Shown in pieces: positions 43,530 to 52,730 of a DNA stretch of 64,000 bases. Made by a program: the position numbers and the translations under genes. The stretch spans positions 1,163,911 through 1,227,910 of the forward strand of contig NZ_CP007161.1 in the NCBI RefSeq assembly GCF_000725285.1. The letters run 5' to 3'. Position 1 is the stretch's first letter. Each line of letters starts with the position of its first letter. The notes under the pieces were generated by a model that saw only the letters and a list, made by a program, of their open reading frames with translations, did no database searches and was not told the origin of the DNA. Source of the DNA: Virgibacillus sp. SK37. GTDB lineage: Bacteria; Bacillota; Bacilli; Bacillales; Amphibacillaceae.

Positions 43530-44045
43530 ATGAAGATTGAAGTAAAGGAACATAACGAGAAATGGGAGCGAATGTTCAAAGAAGAAGCCCAACGTATTAA
43601 AGTTATTTTTGGTGATGAATTAATTGACATTCACCATATTGGCAGCACCTCTGTTAATGGGCTAAAGGCTAAACCCATTATTGATATTATGCCAGTAGTT
43701 AAACATATTGGAAAAATCGATTTGCTAAATGGGCAAATGGCGGGAATTGGCTACGAATCATTGGGCGAAAACGGTATAAAAGGAAGAAGGTTTTTCAGAA
43801 AGGGTGGAGATAATAGAACACATCACATACATGTATTTCAGGTAGACAACGAGGGAGACATTGATCGTCACTTAGCGGTTAGAGACTATCTACGAACACA
43901 CTGCGAAGATGCTAAAAGGTATGGACACTTAAAAGAAAACCTGGCTAAACAGTTCCCGAGTGACATTGATTCTTATGCAGTCGGTAAAGATGCATTTGTT
44001 AAGGAGTTGGAAGAAAAGGCAGTCCATTGGTACAAAGACAGATAA
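43530..44045 (+). CDS. GrpB/UPF0157 family protein
   Basis: The 171-residue protein has the family motif HHIGSTSVNGLKAKPIIDIM (about 35-54), and later THHIHVFQ and RDYLRTHCEDAKRYG. GrpB proteins resemble nucleotidyltransferases but their reaction is not known. GGGGTTGGGGG is upstream of the ATG. Confidence 0.92.
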   Translation: MKIEVKEHNEKWERMFKEEAQRIKVIFGDELIDIHHIGSTSVNGLKAKPIIDIMPVVKHIGKIDLLNGQMAGIGYESLGENGIKGRRFFRKGGDNRTHHIHVFQVDNEGDIDRHLAVRDYLRTHCEDAKRYGHLKENLAKQFPSDIDSYAVGKDAFVKELEEKAVHWYKDR

Positions 44046-44063
44046 AGTCGTCTTCCTCACTCA

Positions 44064-44093
44064 GGCGCAATTGCAGCATAGAGCTATACGCCC
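44064..44093 (+). repeat. Dispersed hairpin, last copy of the middle region
   Basis: AGGCGC...ACGCCCT, imperfect, with the loop AATTGCAGCATAGAGCTAT, 19 bases after the GrpB stop. Confidence 0.55.
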
Positions 44094-44316
44094 TTTATAC
44101 CGTATAAGTGCCAGATTATTTAAAAATTCAATTTCGTTAATAAGTTAAGATTACTACATAATCTAATTGAAGGTTGTGATGTCTTCTATAATGTATCGTT
44201 GCTATGATTTTTTACCTTTATTTGTGGCTAATAGTGTAATTCGATTTTTTGCATAAAAAGACATAAGGAAGATTAGCAATTGTGCGTCATTGTTGAATAG
44301 TTAGTTACTCAAAATA

Positions 44317-44348
44317 AGAGTAGGATACAGTGAATTGTATCCTGCTCT
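44317..44348. terminator. Bidirectional terminator
   Basis: AGAGTAGGATACA and TGTATCCTGCTCT form a 13-bp stem with one mismatch and a 6-base loop, flanked by AAAATA and TTTTA. It lies between the convergent grpB-like and gldA genes. Confidence 0.85.
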
Positions 44349-44438
44349 TTTATGATTTTTCCTATTTAAGCATGTAGTGATTATCTAAACATTAGGATGA
44401 GTGGCAGGGGGCCTATTCTAAAAATTACGATTCACTTT

Positions 44439-45548
44439 TTATAAGTTATATTTAAGTTTATACGCTTTTGCGTACTGATCAGTTGCAAATATAGCATCAA
44501 CCACTTCGTCCACTGTAACGTTAAATCCATTATGAATCGTTTCTTCCTTAACATTAGCTGCTTCTGCAACTTTCCAAATGTCTTCCCGTTTCGCATCCTT
44601 TAATTTAATATCTTCAAGTGTCACTGGTAAATCCAAGCTAATGTAAAAACCAATGTAACGTTCAATTTCCTCGAGGGAACTATCTTCAAGTGTTAACTGC
44701 ACCAATGTACCAAAGGCAACTTTTTCACCGTGGGTTAAGTGATGAATTTCACCATCTAAGGCAGTAAATCCATTATGGATAGCATGTGCTGCAGCTAATC
44801 CACCACTTTCAAATCCTAATCCACTGAGCAGTGTGTTTGCTTCAACAACATGTTCAAGTGCCGGCGTTGCTGCTTTGATTTTAGCTGATTCATAAGCTAA
44901 ATGTCCATATTCAAACAAGACTTCTTCACATCTTTTAGCAATGGCTTCTGCAGCTAGTGTCGTTTTTCCACCAACTTGGTTTTTTCCACCATTCCGAATG
45001 ACTGCGCGTGCTTCCACCCATGTAGCCATAGCGTCTGCTATACCTGAAGTTAATAAACGAGGTGGAGCTGCTGCAATAATTTTAGTGTCAAGTATAATTA
45101 AATCTGGATTACGCTTATAGAAACGGTAACCTTCGAAAGCCCCTTCGTTCGAATAAACAACGGATAACGCACTTGTTGGTGCATCAGCTGAAGCTGCTGT
45201 TGGAACAATAACCGTATATGCATTTAGTGCATCCGCAATTGCTTTGGATGTGTCTAATGTTTTACCTCCTCCAACACCGATTACTATCGTAGCTCCCGCA
45301 TCTTTAGCTTCCTGAGTAATTCGTTCAATTTCTTCTTCTGAAGATTCTCCATTAAATAGAATTTCTCTGGACTCTATATTTTTTTCTTTTAAAGCATCCA
45401 CGACTTGATGCCCTGCAATATCCCATACGATATCATCAGCGATAACTGCAGCCTGGCTACCAATTTCTTTCAAATAAGATCCAATATTTTTTATTGTATT
45501 CTTCCCTTGTATATATTTTGCTGGACTTGTAAAAATTCTTTCAGACAT
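44439..45548 (-). CDS. gldA: Glycerol dehydrogenase
   Basis: This 369-residue iron-type (here zinc) polyol dehydrogenase has [19 protein letters not shown] (NAD site), [20 protein letters not shown], and the metal ligands Asp in GIADAMATW, His in AAAHAIHNG and His in [11 protein letters not shown]. The enzyme oxidises glycerol to dihydroxyacetone with NAD in the cytosol. The ATG at 45548 is preferred to 45557 because GAGAGATGAT is then spaced properly. No dihydroxyacetone kinase is adjacent. Confidence 0.95.
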   Translation of the reverse strand: MSERIFTSPAKYIQGKNTIKNIGSYLKEIGSQAAVIADDIVWDIAGHQVVDALKEKNIESREILFNGESSEEEIERITQEAKDAGATIVIGVGGGKTLDTSKAIADALNAYTVIVPTAASADAPTSALSVVYSNEGAFEGYRFYKRNPDLIILDTKIIAAAPPRLLTSGIADAMATWVEARAVIRNGGKNQVGGKTTLAAEAIAKRCEEVLFEYGHLAYESAKIKAATPALEHVVEANTLLSGLGFESGGLAAAHAIHNGFTALDGEIHHLTHGEKVAFGTLVQLTLEDSSLEEIERYIGFYISLDLPVTLEDIKLKDAKREDIWKVAEAANVKEETIHNGFNVTVDEVVDAIFATDQYAKAYKLKYNL

Positions 45549-46124
45549 CAAAATCATCTCTCTTTTCTATAAAATAATGTATTTTTCTAACTTAATCAGT
45601 GATGTATCCCCTAAATGTTGAGTGGCGCTTCTTCCCCATTTTGGTCAGTTGTAGGCCTAGGAAATCCTCACTTACTGTTTTAGGCCATCATATCGCCATT
45701 ATAATAATTCAACTTAATAAATACTATTTTAGTTCACCAACACGTTGTGACGAATCGCGTATTCAACAAGTAACTTTCCTCTCTAACTGACTTCTTATTC
45801 ATTTGTGTATCATCTCTCTATATACATATAATATACAAGGTACATACAAATACGGGTTAACCTTTGCAACTTAGAATCTTGTTTTTATCGAGTTGAGGCT
45901 CATATAAACCAAAATATTGTTCGTACGTTGTGCCTGAAAATTATGAGTGTTTATTCAATCACTATTCTAAAACTTATTAATTTGTAGTTAAATAACTTTA
46001 AATTAAAAAGCGATGAAGAGAAGAGTATATGTGCTTAAGCATACAGAGAACTCCGGTAGCTGCGATGGAGGATGTAAAAGTACATGGAAACAAGCCATTG
46101 CGAGTTCTATTTTTGAGCCTACAT
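45549..46124. other. Stretch of 576 bp without a recognisable gene
   Basis: Two open frames (45599-45790 and 46013-46210, plus strand) have no binding sites and unlikely composition. The right end overlaps the point where the alcohol dehydrogenase gene is cut. Possibly the scar of a deletion or rearrangement. Confidence 0.5.
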
Positions 46125-46790
46125 CTATGGTTTATATGACAGACGATAAGGTTCATGGTCAATCGCAATTACCCGTTTTGCCCCTTTTTGCCATGCGAAC
46201 TTTTGGGTGAGAAGGCCAACTGGTCCGCAGCCTAGTATGATTACAGTATCGCCTTTTTTCACTCCAGCATGCTCTACGCTCCAATAAGCAGTTGGCAGTA
46301 TGTCAGATAAAAATAATAGTGATTCATCAGGCAACTCACAGCTTTCTGGAACGACGAAAGGGATAAAGTTACCAAACGGCACACGTAAATATTCTGCTTG
46401 TCCACCTGGGTAATTACCATACCGTTCTGTAAACCCGATAAAACCTCCTGTATCTACGTGAGGATTTGGATTGGAGTTATCGCATTGGCTTTCCATATCA
46501 TGCTGGCAAAAGAAACATTCGCCACACGACAAGTTGAAAGGAATGATCACTCGATCTCCTTTTTTAACTTTTACGACCTCAGGTCCAACTTCTTCTACGA
46601 TTCCCATGGGTTCATGGCCAATCACATAATCCTTATGTGTCGGCAATGACCCAAGATAGATATGCAAATCAGATCCGCAAATTGCTGTAGAAGTAATTCG
46701 CACAATAATATCATCTGGTTTTTCAATTGTAGGAGCGTCAACTTTTTTCACTTTAATGTCTTTAGCCCCTTGATATGTCACTGCTTTCAT
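46125..46790 (-). pseudogene. Truncated zinc-dependent alcohol dehydrogenase gene
   Basis: From the Met at 46790 the frame encodes the first 220 residues of a medium-chain dehydrogenase of the glutathione-independent formaldehyde dehydrogenase type: TAICGSDLH (catalytic Cys), GHEPMGIVEEVG, structural-zinc Cys residues in LSCGECFFCQHDMESQC, and IILGCGPVGLL (NAD site). It breaks off after AIDHEPYRL with an abrupt stop, where the family goes on for another ~160 residues. An AAAGGAGA is present upstream, but its spacing favours a GTG at 46826. Confidence 0.75.
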
Positions 46791-46826
46791 ACCATCCCAT
46801 CCATATATTGTATAATCTCCTTTCAC

Positions 46827-47252
46827 TTAAAATATATGCGTTTTAGCAGGAGCCTGTTTTCTTGATGGGGATAATGACTCGTATTATGGGGTTACTTAAT
46901 TTTAACTAACTGTTTTTATGTGAGAATTTATATTTATAAAACGGACATTTTATTGAAGATGAAACGATTGCACGTTGCCCAGGGTAATAAGCAGCATTAA
47001 GTGTGACTTAGTTATTTAATTATCTGAATTTACTTAACGATCTATTGATAATGGGGTAATGGCAAACAGTTAATGGGCATACCTTTTATATTAAAACCTA
47101 TGGTCTAAAATATGAACAAATTATTCCGTATAAGGCGCTGTGACTGGCAACGATGCTGAGAGTTTGCTAAACTGCAGCCTGAAATTAGTTGGTGTATTTA
47201 AGACCGTACATTTATAGGGAGCTTTATTGTTTAAAAATTGTGGGGGTGTTGT
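46827..47252. other. Intergenic stretch of 426 bp
   Basis: It lies between the divergent dehydrogenase relic and the serine hydrolase. Upstream sequences of both genes should be here, but I see no clear promoter hexamers, repeats or RNA structures. Confidence 0.5.
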
Positions 47253-48287
47253 ATGGAAATTAAACAACAAAAAATCCAGAAGGTTTTCGAACGATTCGTT
47301 AAAAACAAACAGATACATGAGACCGTTCTTTTTGTGGAAAACACGAATGGAGATTTTTCATACAGTAATGGATATGAGGGCAAGGGTCGAGATACACCAT
47401 TCCTTATGGCAAGCATTACAAAGCTGTTTACAACCACCTGTATTTTCATTTTAAAAGAACAGGGTAAGTTATCATTAGACGATAAAATAACAAAATATTT
47501 TCAAGGAGATACCCTGAATAAACTACATATTTACAAGGGAAAAGAATATTCTATGAAGCTTACGGTTTCTAATTTATTATTTCAAACGAGTGGGCTACCG
47601 GATGACTTTGAAGAAGGAAATAATAATACAAAAAAACGAGTGATCCATCAGGATAAGCAATATAATTTTGATGATATTATAATGCTGACGAAAAAACATA
47701 AACCACACTTTGCACCCAACCTGGACAATAGAGCGCATTACGCGAGCGTAAACTTTGATCTCCTTGGTAAAATCATTGAAATCATCACTAATTCAAACTT
47801 AGCTGATGTATATGAACAATTCATCTTTGCTCCCCTAGAGCTCAAAAACACCTATCTCCCGAAGAGTGGTGAGAGTTTTGTGCCAACTATTTATTATAAG
47901 AACAGTATACTTCACCGCCCTAAATTCGTAGAGAGTTGCGGTGCCAGTGGCGGTGCTATTTCTACAACGTCTGAACTAATGATATTTATCAAAGCTTTCT
48001 TTGGTGGGAAACTATTTAACAAAACTGTTTTTCATGAATTGGAAGTAAATAATAAGTTGCAATTTGCCATGTTTCCCATTCACTATGGTGCTGGATTTAT
48101 GAGAGTTCCACTAAGTGGCTTTTCCACACTCTTTATGGGTAAAGGTGAGTTAATTGGTCATTCCGGTTCAACAGGTTCATTTGCATTTTATTATCCTAGA
48201 GAGGATTTATTTTTTGTGGGAGATGTGAACCAAATAGCAAATTCTTCACTTCCCGTACGCTTCGCTATGCGGCTTGCTATGGCTTGA
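47253..48287 (+). CDS. Serine hydrolase of the beta-lactamase/PBP class C family
   Basis: The 344-residue protein has the SxxK motif ASITKLF near residue 56, HYASVNFDLLGKI in place of YxN, and GHSGSTGSFAF in place of KTG. Cytosolic-looking: no signal peptide. Such proteins act as esterases, D-amino-acid peptidases or cell-wall enzymes; classical beta-lactamase activity is unlikely. The ATG at 47253 follows GGGGGTG; the frame is open 15 bases earlier. Confidence 0.88.
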   Translation: MEIKQQKIQKVFERFVKNKQIHETVLFVENTNGDFSYSNGYEGKGRDTPFLMASITKLFTTTCIFILKEQGKLSLDDKITKYFQGDTLNKLHIYKGKEYSMKLTVSNLLFQTSGLPDDFEEGNNNTKKRVIHQDKQYNFDDIIMLTKKHKPHFAPNLDNRAHYASVNFDLLGKIIEIITNSNLADVYEQFIFAPLELKNTYLPKSGESFVPTIYYKNSILHRPKFVESCGASGGAISTTSELMIFIKAFFGGKLFNKTVFHELEVNNKLQFAMFPIHYGAGFMRVPLSGFSTLFMGKGELIGHSGSTGSFAFYYPREDLFFVGDVNQIANSSLPVRFAMRLAMA

Positions 48288-48389
48288 TAGTGAAAAAGCT
48301 ATATTTAAAGGTGGTCTATTACTTACTGATTTGCAAAAAAATATATAAAGGGAAATTGCTTTACTTACAACGTGCTGTAGTGGAGACTC

Positions 48390-48460
48390 GCTCGGGAAGT
48401 ACTGTTGTATCAATAGGCTTAGCAGAATTGATAGGGATAATACCAGAAAAAATAGAACTC
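48390..48460 (+). pseudogene. Relic of a holin-like toxin ORF
   Basis: The end of this stretch (CCAGAAAAAATAG) matches the last codons and stop region of the intact toxin at 23261-23347, but the frame upstream holds stops and no helix is encoded. The longer open frame 48284-48568 is only a fortuitous frame across the RNA gene. Confidence 0.5.
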
Positions 48461-48590
48461 CCTATGTTTACCAGCCGAGTGAGGTCTATTCCTTGTTTGT
48501 ACTGTCCCCCTCTTGAATGGGGGCGAATCATTGCTGACCGAAGATATCAGCGTTCTTCGGTCTTTTAGTTAATGCTTTTTTTGTCTCTAT
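48449..48590 (-). ncRNA. Second copy of the antitoxin-type antisense RNA, partly degraded
   Basis: It aligns with 23341-23490: the terminator stem (AATAGAACTC / GAGGTCTATT, one mismatch), the loop CAGCCG.GTGAGG, the CCCCTCTTGAA.GGGG hairpin and the CCGAAGATATCAGCG..CTTCGG hairpin. The minus-strand -10 is TATGGT instead of TATAAT, so transcription may be weaker. It stays conserved although the toxin is lost. Confidence 0.55.
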
Positions 48591-48879
48591 GCTTACCATA
48601 ACACGAAAATCAGACCTTACACATGCGTATGTTTTCTTATTTTTTACCACCCTAAAAAGTTTTACAATTTAACTTCTACAATATCAGAAAAGTTCATTCT
48701 ATTAATAGACACATTTATAAAAGTAAAAATTTTTATTTAATATAAAAATTATGGAAATAATTTGAAACATTTTCTTATTATAATCGTACTTCTACAAAAA
48801 AGGGAGAGATACATTTATTTTATATAAACTCGTCCGTCTAAATTAGTACCGGAACAATAATAAACAAAGGTGGTAGCAT

Positions 48880-49200
48880 ATGTTGAAGAAATTCATAATT
48901 GGTGTAATTACAGTTTTGTTTTTAGTAATTATTAACATTATCTTAAACGATTTGACCGACACTCATTTCATAGATGTTATGTTATTTGTAGGTATAGTAA
49001 TTTCTCTTATTATCTTGTTTTTTTCTTCTTCAGGCGGTTTTACTACGAAGTATACAGACCTAGCCATGGGAAATCCAGCAAATGATAAAAGTGACAAAAG
49101 TTTTAAGTTTTCTCCTAATGTTCCCTTTGTCGTTTCTGTAGCTTATGCGGTGATCGGATTACTTGCTAGCTTATTTATTTATGTAGACTATTTCTTTTAA
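48880..49200 (+). CDS. Hypothetical membrane protein, three helices
   Basis: The 106-residue protein has helices at 4-25, 32-50 and 82-104 and a polar loop (FTTKYTDLAMGNPANDKSDK, about 54-73). ATG after AAAGGTGG. It resembles small B. subtilis-type membrane proteins with TDLA motifs, but no family is assigned. Confidence 0.75.
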   Translation: MLKKFIIGVITVLFLVIINIILNDLTDTHFIDVMLFVGIVISLIILFFSSSGGFTTKYTDLAMGNPANDKSDKSFKFSPNVPFVVSVAYAVIGLLASLFIYVDYFF

Positions 49201-49216
49201 GTTGCCGGTATTTATA

Positions 49217-49250
49217 GATCAGGGGAGCTGTATTAAAACCCCCCCTGATC
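49217..49250. terminator. Terminator-like hairpin between convergent genes
   Basis: GATCAGGGG and CCCCTGATC form a perfect 9-bp stem with a 16-base loop. No T run follows. Confidence 0.6.
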
Positions 49251-49257
49251 CAGGCAG

Positions 49258-49626
49258 TCACAACTTCTTATACGGCACTCTGCCGAACCATTCATAACGG
49301 CGAGTCGAAATAAAACGATACACAGGATCTCCAATATTTTTCACAAACGGAAGGTAGAGTAAGAAAGCTAAAGGAATCGTGGCGGGCAGTACAGATAGGA
49401 TCTTACGTACGGTATTAAATCCTGTTAGCACCCGTTTATCTTTCGTATACATATAAATTTCGTCATACATATTTTTATAGTTATTGACTCTTTCTTTTAT
49501 TGAATCACTTACTTCCTGAACAGGGTACCAGGTAATGCTGTCATTCCAATCCAGTCTTTTCAGCACTGCTTTCACTGTGCGACATAAAGGACATTCGGCA
49601 TCGAAAAATACGATATGTTTATTCAT
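49258..49626 (-). CDS. DCC1-like thiol-disulfide oxidoreductase (DUF393)
   Basis: The 122-residue protein begins HIVFFDAECPLCRTVKAVLK: the D-x-x-C-x-x-C motif of the DCC family, with Ala-Glu in place of Gly-Val. A second part reads FNTVRKILSVLPATIPLAFLLYLP and ends YEWFGRVPYKK. Thioredoxin-like redox function is predicted, partners unknown. Confidence 0.88.
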   Translation of the reverse strand: MNKHIVFFDAECPLCRTVKAVLKRLDWNDSITWYPVQEVSDSIKERVNNYKNMYDEIYMYTKDKRVLTGFNTVRKILSVLPATIPLAFLLYLPFVKNIGDPVYRFISTRRYEWFGRVPYKKL

Positions 49627-49770
49627 ATGTTCTTTCTCCCTTCTGTGCCATATTTTTTCTAGCTTAATTGAATGAGTTCATCTTCCATTTTCCCTTCAGT
49701 GACTATTGCAAATCATCATTTTCTTATACGTAGAGAACTAGCAGCATAGTTTAGCTAGCAATATTATTTT

Positions 49771-49807
49771 AAAAAAAAGAGAAGCCCCTATTTATTAAGG
49801 ACTTCTC
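49771..49807 (-). terminator. Terminator of the 2-oxoacid decarboxylase gene
   Basis: On the minus strand, GAGAAGTCC and GGGCTTCTC pair around a 11-base loop and are followed by eight T. Confidence 0.85.
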
Positions 49808-49815
49808 CACCAGCA

Positions 49816-51486
49816 CTAACCGTTCTGTTTTGCAAACCGTTTTGAAAGTTGTGCCAGCAATTCAGGTTTGTCATCACGATGCATGACAACTTCAATAAAC
49901 GTTAGTGAGTCATGATTGTTTTCTGCTGCTTTTAATGCTTCTTCCAGTTCAGTTTCCGTCTGCACTTTGTATGTCAGGCTTTTTCCTTCGGGGCTGAATA
50001 CTTCAGGCAGCTTTTTGTAATCCCACATCGGAATATCATTATAAGGTTGATTCTCGCCATGGATTGCACGTTCAACGGTGTAGCCGTCATTATTAATTAA
50101 GAAAATAATCGGTTTGATTTTCTGATCGAGCATGGTTGAAAGCTCTTGTGCTGTTAATTGGAACGAACCATCTCCAATTAGAAGGATATTACGTCGGTTC
50201 ATATCGGCAAGCTGTGAACCTAATAATGCCGGAAAAGTAAAACCGATGGATCCCCAAAGCGGCTGCCCAATAAACATGGTATCTTTCGGTATTGGCATCG
50301 TTGCGGCACCATAGTAAGAAGTTCCTTGTTCTGCCAACAACACATCTTTTTCTTTCATAAAATGAGATAGACGCTCAAAGAATCGATTTTGTTTTATGTT
50401 TTTTTCTTTTACTTCAAAAGTATTCTGATCTAATTGCGACTGAAGTGGAATGATGTTTAAATCCGCTGTGTTCTTTTGTGCAACCTTATCACTTAGTGCT
50501 ACTAACGCATCTTTCATTGTAATTGGCGCATATTTTTGGTTAGCAGTAATCACAGAAAATGGGGTTATCTGAATCACATCTTTATTTGAAAAGTTATAGG
50601 AAAAACCACCTGTCGTTGAATCCGTCGGTTTAGCACCAATTTGAATAATACAGTCCGCTTCATCTACGCGCTTTTGTAAATAGGGAGCACTTAGTTCTCC
50701 ATTGTAGACCCCAATAAATTGTTGGTGTTCTTCGTTAAACGCACCTTTCCCTCCACTTAAAATAGTAACAGGGATTCCTGTTTTGTCAGCAAATGCCATC
50801 AATTCTTCCCGGTTTTCATAACGGTTTACCTCGTAACCAGCTAAGATGACTGGCTGCTTTGCCTTCTCAATCATAGGGGTTAGCTCAGAAAGCATTTGGT
50901 TAAGTGCTTCGTGATTACTTGTTGCTACCTCTTCATGCAACGGACTCTCTGGCTTGTTCGCAGGTTTATCATATACATCTATTGGCAACGTGATGTGAAC
51001 AGGGCGCTTTTCTGTCATACAGGCAAGCAGCACCCGATCAATTTCTTGTGCCGCATTTTCTTGTGTTAAAAAGGTTTGGGCTACAGTTACCTCTTGAAAC
51101 ATTCTGGAAAAATGATCAAAATTCCCATCTCCTAAGGTGTGATGAACATATAAACCATTGTCCATCACCTTTGTTGTAGGCGCACCTGTAATCTTTACAA
51201 CAGGTACATGTTCCGCATAGGAGCCAGCAATTCCATTGATCGCACTTAATTCACCAACACCGAATGTTGTGATTAAGGCAGCAAATCCGTTAATACGTGC
51301 ATAGCCATCAGCGGCATAAGCGGCGTTTAACTCATTCCGATTTCCAACCCATTCCATTTCTTCATGATCGATCACATTATCTAAAAAGGCTAAGTTATAA
51401 TCACCAGGTACGCCAAACATATGACGGATCCCTAGTTCTGATAAACGATCCAATAAATAATTCCCGACTGTATATTCCTGTTTCAT
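49816..51486 (-). CDS. Thiamine-diphosphate 2-oxoacid decarboxylase (KivD/IpdC-like)
   Basis: This protein of about 556 residues resembles Lactococcus KivD and indolepyruvate decarboxylase throughout: FGVPGDYNLAFLD, GNRNELNAAYAADGYAR (catalytic Glu), the His pair in YVHHTLGDG, LWGSIGFTFPALLG, and the TPP motif GDGSFQLT...NNDGYTVE. It converts branched or aromatic 2-oxoacids to aldehydes. The ATG at 51486 follows GAGGTG by six bases. It is monocistronic with its own terminator. The divergent MarR gene and operator pair suggest it is repressed by that regulator. Confidence 0.92.
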   Translation of the reverse strand: MKQEYTVGNYLLDRLSELGIRHMFGVPGDYNLAFLDNVIDHEEMEWVGNRNELNAAYAADGYARINGFAALITTFGVGELSAINGIAGSYAEHVPVVKITGAPTTKVMDNGLYVHHTLGDGNFDHFSRMFQEVTVAQTFLTQENAAQEIDRVLLACMTEKRPVHITLPIDVYDKPANKPESPLHEEVATSNHEALNQMLSELTPMIEKAKQPVILAGYEVNRYENREELMAFADKTGIPVTILSGGKGAFNEEHQQFIGVYNGELSAPYLQKRVDEADCIIQIGAKPTDSTTGGFSYNFSNKDVIQITPFSVITANQKYAPITMKDALVALSDKVAQKNTADLNIIPLQSQLDQNTFEVKEKNIKQNRFFERLSHFMKEKDVLLAEQGTSYYGAATMPIPKDTMFIGQPLWGSIGFTFPALLGSQLADMNRRNILLIGDGSFQLTAQELSTMLDQKIKPIIFLINNDGYTVERAIHGENQPYNDIPMWDYKKLPEVFSPEGKSLTYKVQTETELEEALKAAENNHDSLTFIEVVMHRDDKPELLAQLSKRFAKQNG

Positions 51487-51607
51487 CAATAGCACCTCAA
51501 ATCAGTATTTTCTGTTGTTAGATTTTACATCTATCCATTTTCTATACGATGGCTCGTGAGACATCCTTAGTAAAGATAAGTAACCTGAGCTTCACCCAGT
51601 TTACATT

Positions 51608-51626
51608 AGGTCAACTAACTTGACCT
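51608..51626. promoter_or_regulatory. MarR operator candidate 1
   Basis: AGGTCAA - CTAAC - TTGACCT is a perfect 7-bp inverted repeat in the divergent intergenic region. Confidence 0.7.
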
Positions 51627-51656
51627 TAAATAAAATGGTAACATCATAAGGAAGTT

Positions 51657-51675
51657 AGGTCAACACTATTGACCT
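51657..51675. promoter_or_regulatory. MarR operator candidate 2
   Basis: AGGTCAA - CACTA - TTGACCT has identical half-sites to operator 1, with centres 49 bp apart. It probably overlaps the promoter of one of the two divergent genes. Confidence 0.7.
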
Positions 51676-51774
51676 ATATATAAGGCGCAACATGTTTCTC
51701 CCTGTCTCTAAAAGGGATGCTAATATAAAAGATGCTGAAATTTTGTTATTCTTTTAGAAGGAGGTACGAACTAA

Positions 51775-52215
51775 ATGAATAAAAAACGTGAAGAACAATT
51801 AAATGAGACACTAATGCTTTTTTATTTCGCCTACCGTACATTTACAAAGGAACCTGACCGCATACTTGAAGAACATGGGATTCAACGCCTTCATCACCGG
51901 GTTTTATTTTTTGTAGCTCGAACTCCAAACATAAGTGTGCACGAGCTTTTGAAAACATTAGAAGTAAGCAAACAAGCATTGCATGCTCCAATGCGTCAAC
52001 TCATTGAAATGGGGTATATAAAAAGTGAACCGGCGGAATACGATCGTCGTGTACGGGAGTTATGTCTAACAGAAAAAGGTCAACACCTAGAGATGCAATT
52101 GAGCAATGTTCAACGGGGCAAAATGAATGAAATCTTTGAATCGATGGGACCGGATAGCGAGGAAACGTGGAAGCAGGTGATGAAAAAAATTATTGATAAT
52201 GATAGGGATGACTAA
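51775..52215 (+). CDS. MarR-family transcriptional regulator
   Basis: The 146-residue protein has the winged helix of the family: RLHHRVLFFVARTPNISVHE, LLKTLEVSKQALHAPMRQLI (recognition helix) and the wing SEPAEYDRRVRELCLTEKG. It is divergent from the decarboxylase gene, and two identical inverted repeats lie between them. The C-terminal 70 bases recur as a fragment at 56328. AAGGAGG precedes the ATG. Confidence 0.93.
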   Translation: MNKKREEQLNETLMLFYFAYRTFTKEPDRILEEHGIQRLHHRVLFFVARTPNISVHELLKTLEVSKQALHAPMRQLIEMGYIKSEPAEYDRRVRELCLTEKGQHLEMQLSNVQRGKMNEIFESMGPDSEETWKQVMKKIIDNDRDD

Positions 52216-52303
52216 GATTTGAGGACGAATCGTAGGGAGTTTTTTTACTATGCTTCTTCAATGCAGCAAGTTCGCTCAGATCTAAGAAATAGGAGGAAGT
52301 TCA

Positions 52304-52654
52304 GTGAAATCTAAACATATCTTTAAATATATAACACTTTCAATAATAGTAATTGTGTTGTTAATTGTGTATGGTTCTTATTCTTTAAGCCATACGGGAA
52401 CTGCTAACAATGTACAAGTTAAGAAAGTAGATTGTACAGAAAAAGAGCATGTGAATATCAATGATGAAAAAATAGTGTGTGAGGAAGATTATTATATAGT
52501 AGTTGATGATGAAAAATTAGTAGTTGAAAATAAAAATACATGGAACTTAATAAAAGAAGACAGAAATTATGATCTAGAGTTTGAATGGTATGGTTTCCAT
52601 ACACCTAAAGTAAAATCGATAAATATAGCTGGCGAAGGGGAAAAAACGCATTAA
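52304..52654 (+). CDS. Small exported or membrane-anchored protein
   Basis: The 116-residue protein has an N-terminal helix (8-27) and an extracytoplasmic domain with two Cys (44, 59) in KKVDCTEKEH and EKIVCEEDYY that could form a disulfide. GTG start after AGGAGG. No family recognised. Confidence 0.75.
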   Translation: MKSKHIFKYITLSIIVIVLLIVYGSYSLSHTGTANNVQVKKVDCTEKEHVNINDEKIVCEEDYYIVVDDEKLVVENKNTWNLIKEDRNYDLEFEWYGFHTPKVKSINIAGEGEKTH

Positions 52655-52730
52655 ATGAAATAACATTCGAGCGGCTATGGATTGAATTTGTGTTGGGAGC
52701 TGGACGTTTAAGGAAGGGAAGATAAAGTCT

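Larger units (their letters stand above)
44046..44438. other. Intergenic stretch of 393 bp between convergent genes
   Basis: It contains one dispersed hairpin (44064-44093) and a strong terminator (44317-44348). No gene is apparent. Confidence 0.7.

Noticed and set aside
9000-44100. Prophage or integrative conjugative element
   Set aside because: No integrase, terminase, capsid, relaxase or transposase was found; cargo is single small genes.
45599-45790. 63-codon plus-strand frame upstream of gldA
   Set aside because: No ribosome binding site and no recognisable pattern; probably chance.
46013-46210. 65-codon plus-strand frame opposite the dehydrogenase relic
   Set aside because: Its second half is antisense to clear dehydrogenase coding sequence and it has no binding site.
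48284-48568. 94-codon open frame after the serine hydrolase
   Set aside because: It crosses the relic toxin and the antisense RNA hairpins, has no binding site and no protein-like composition.
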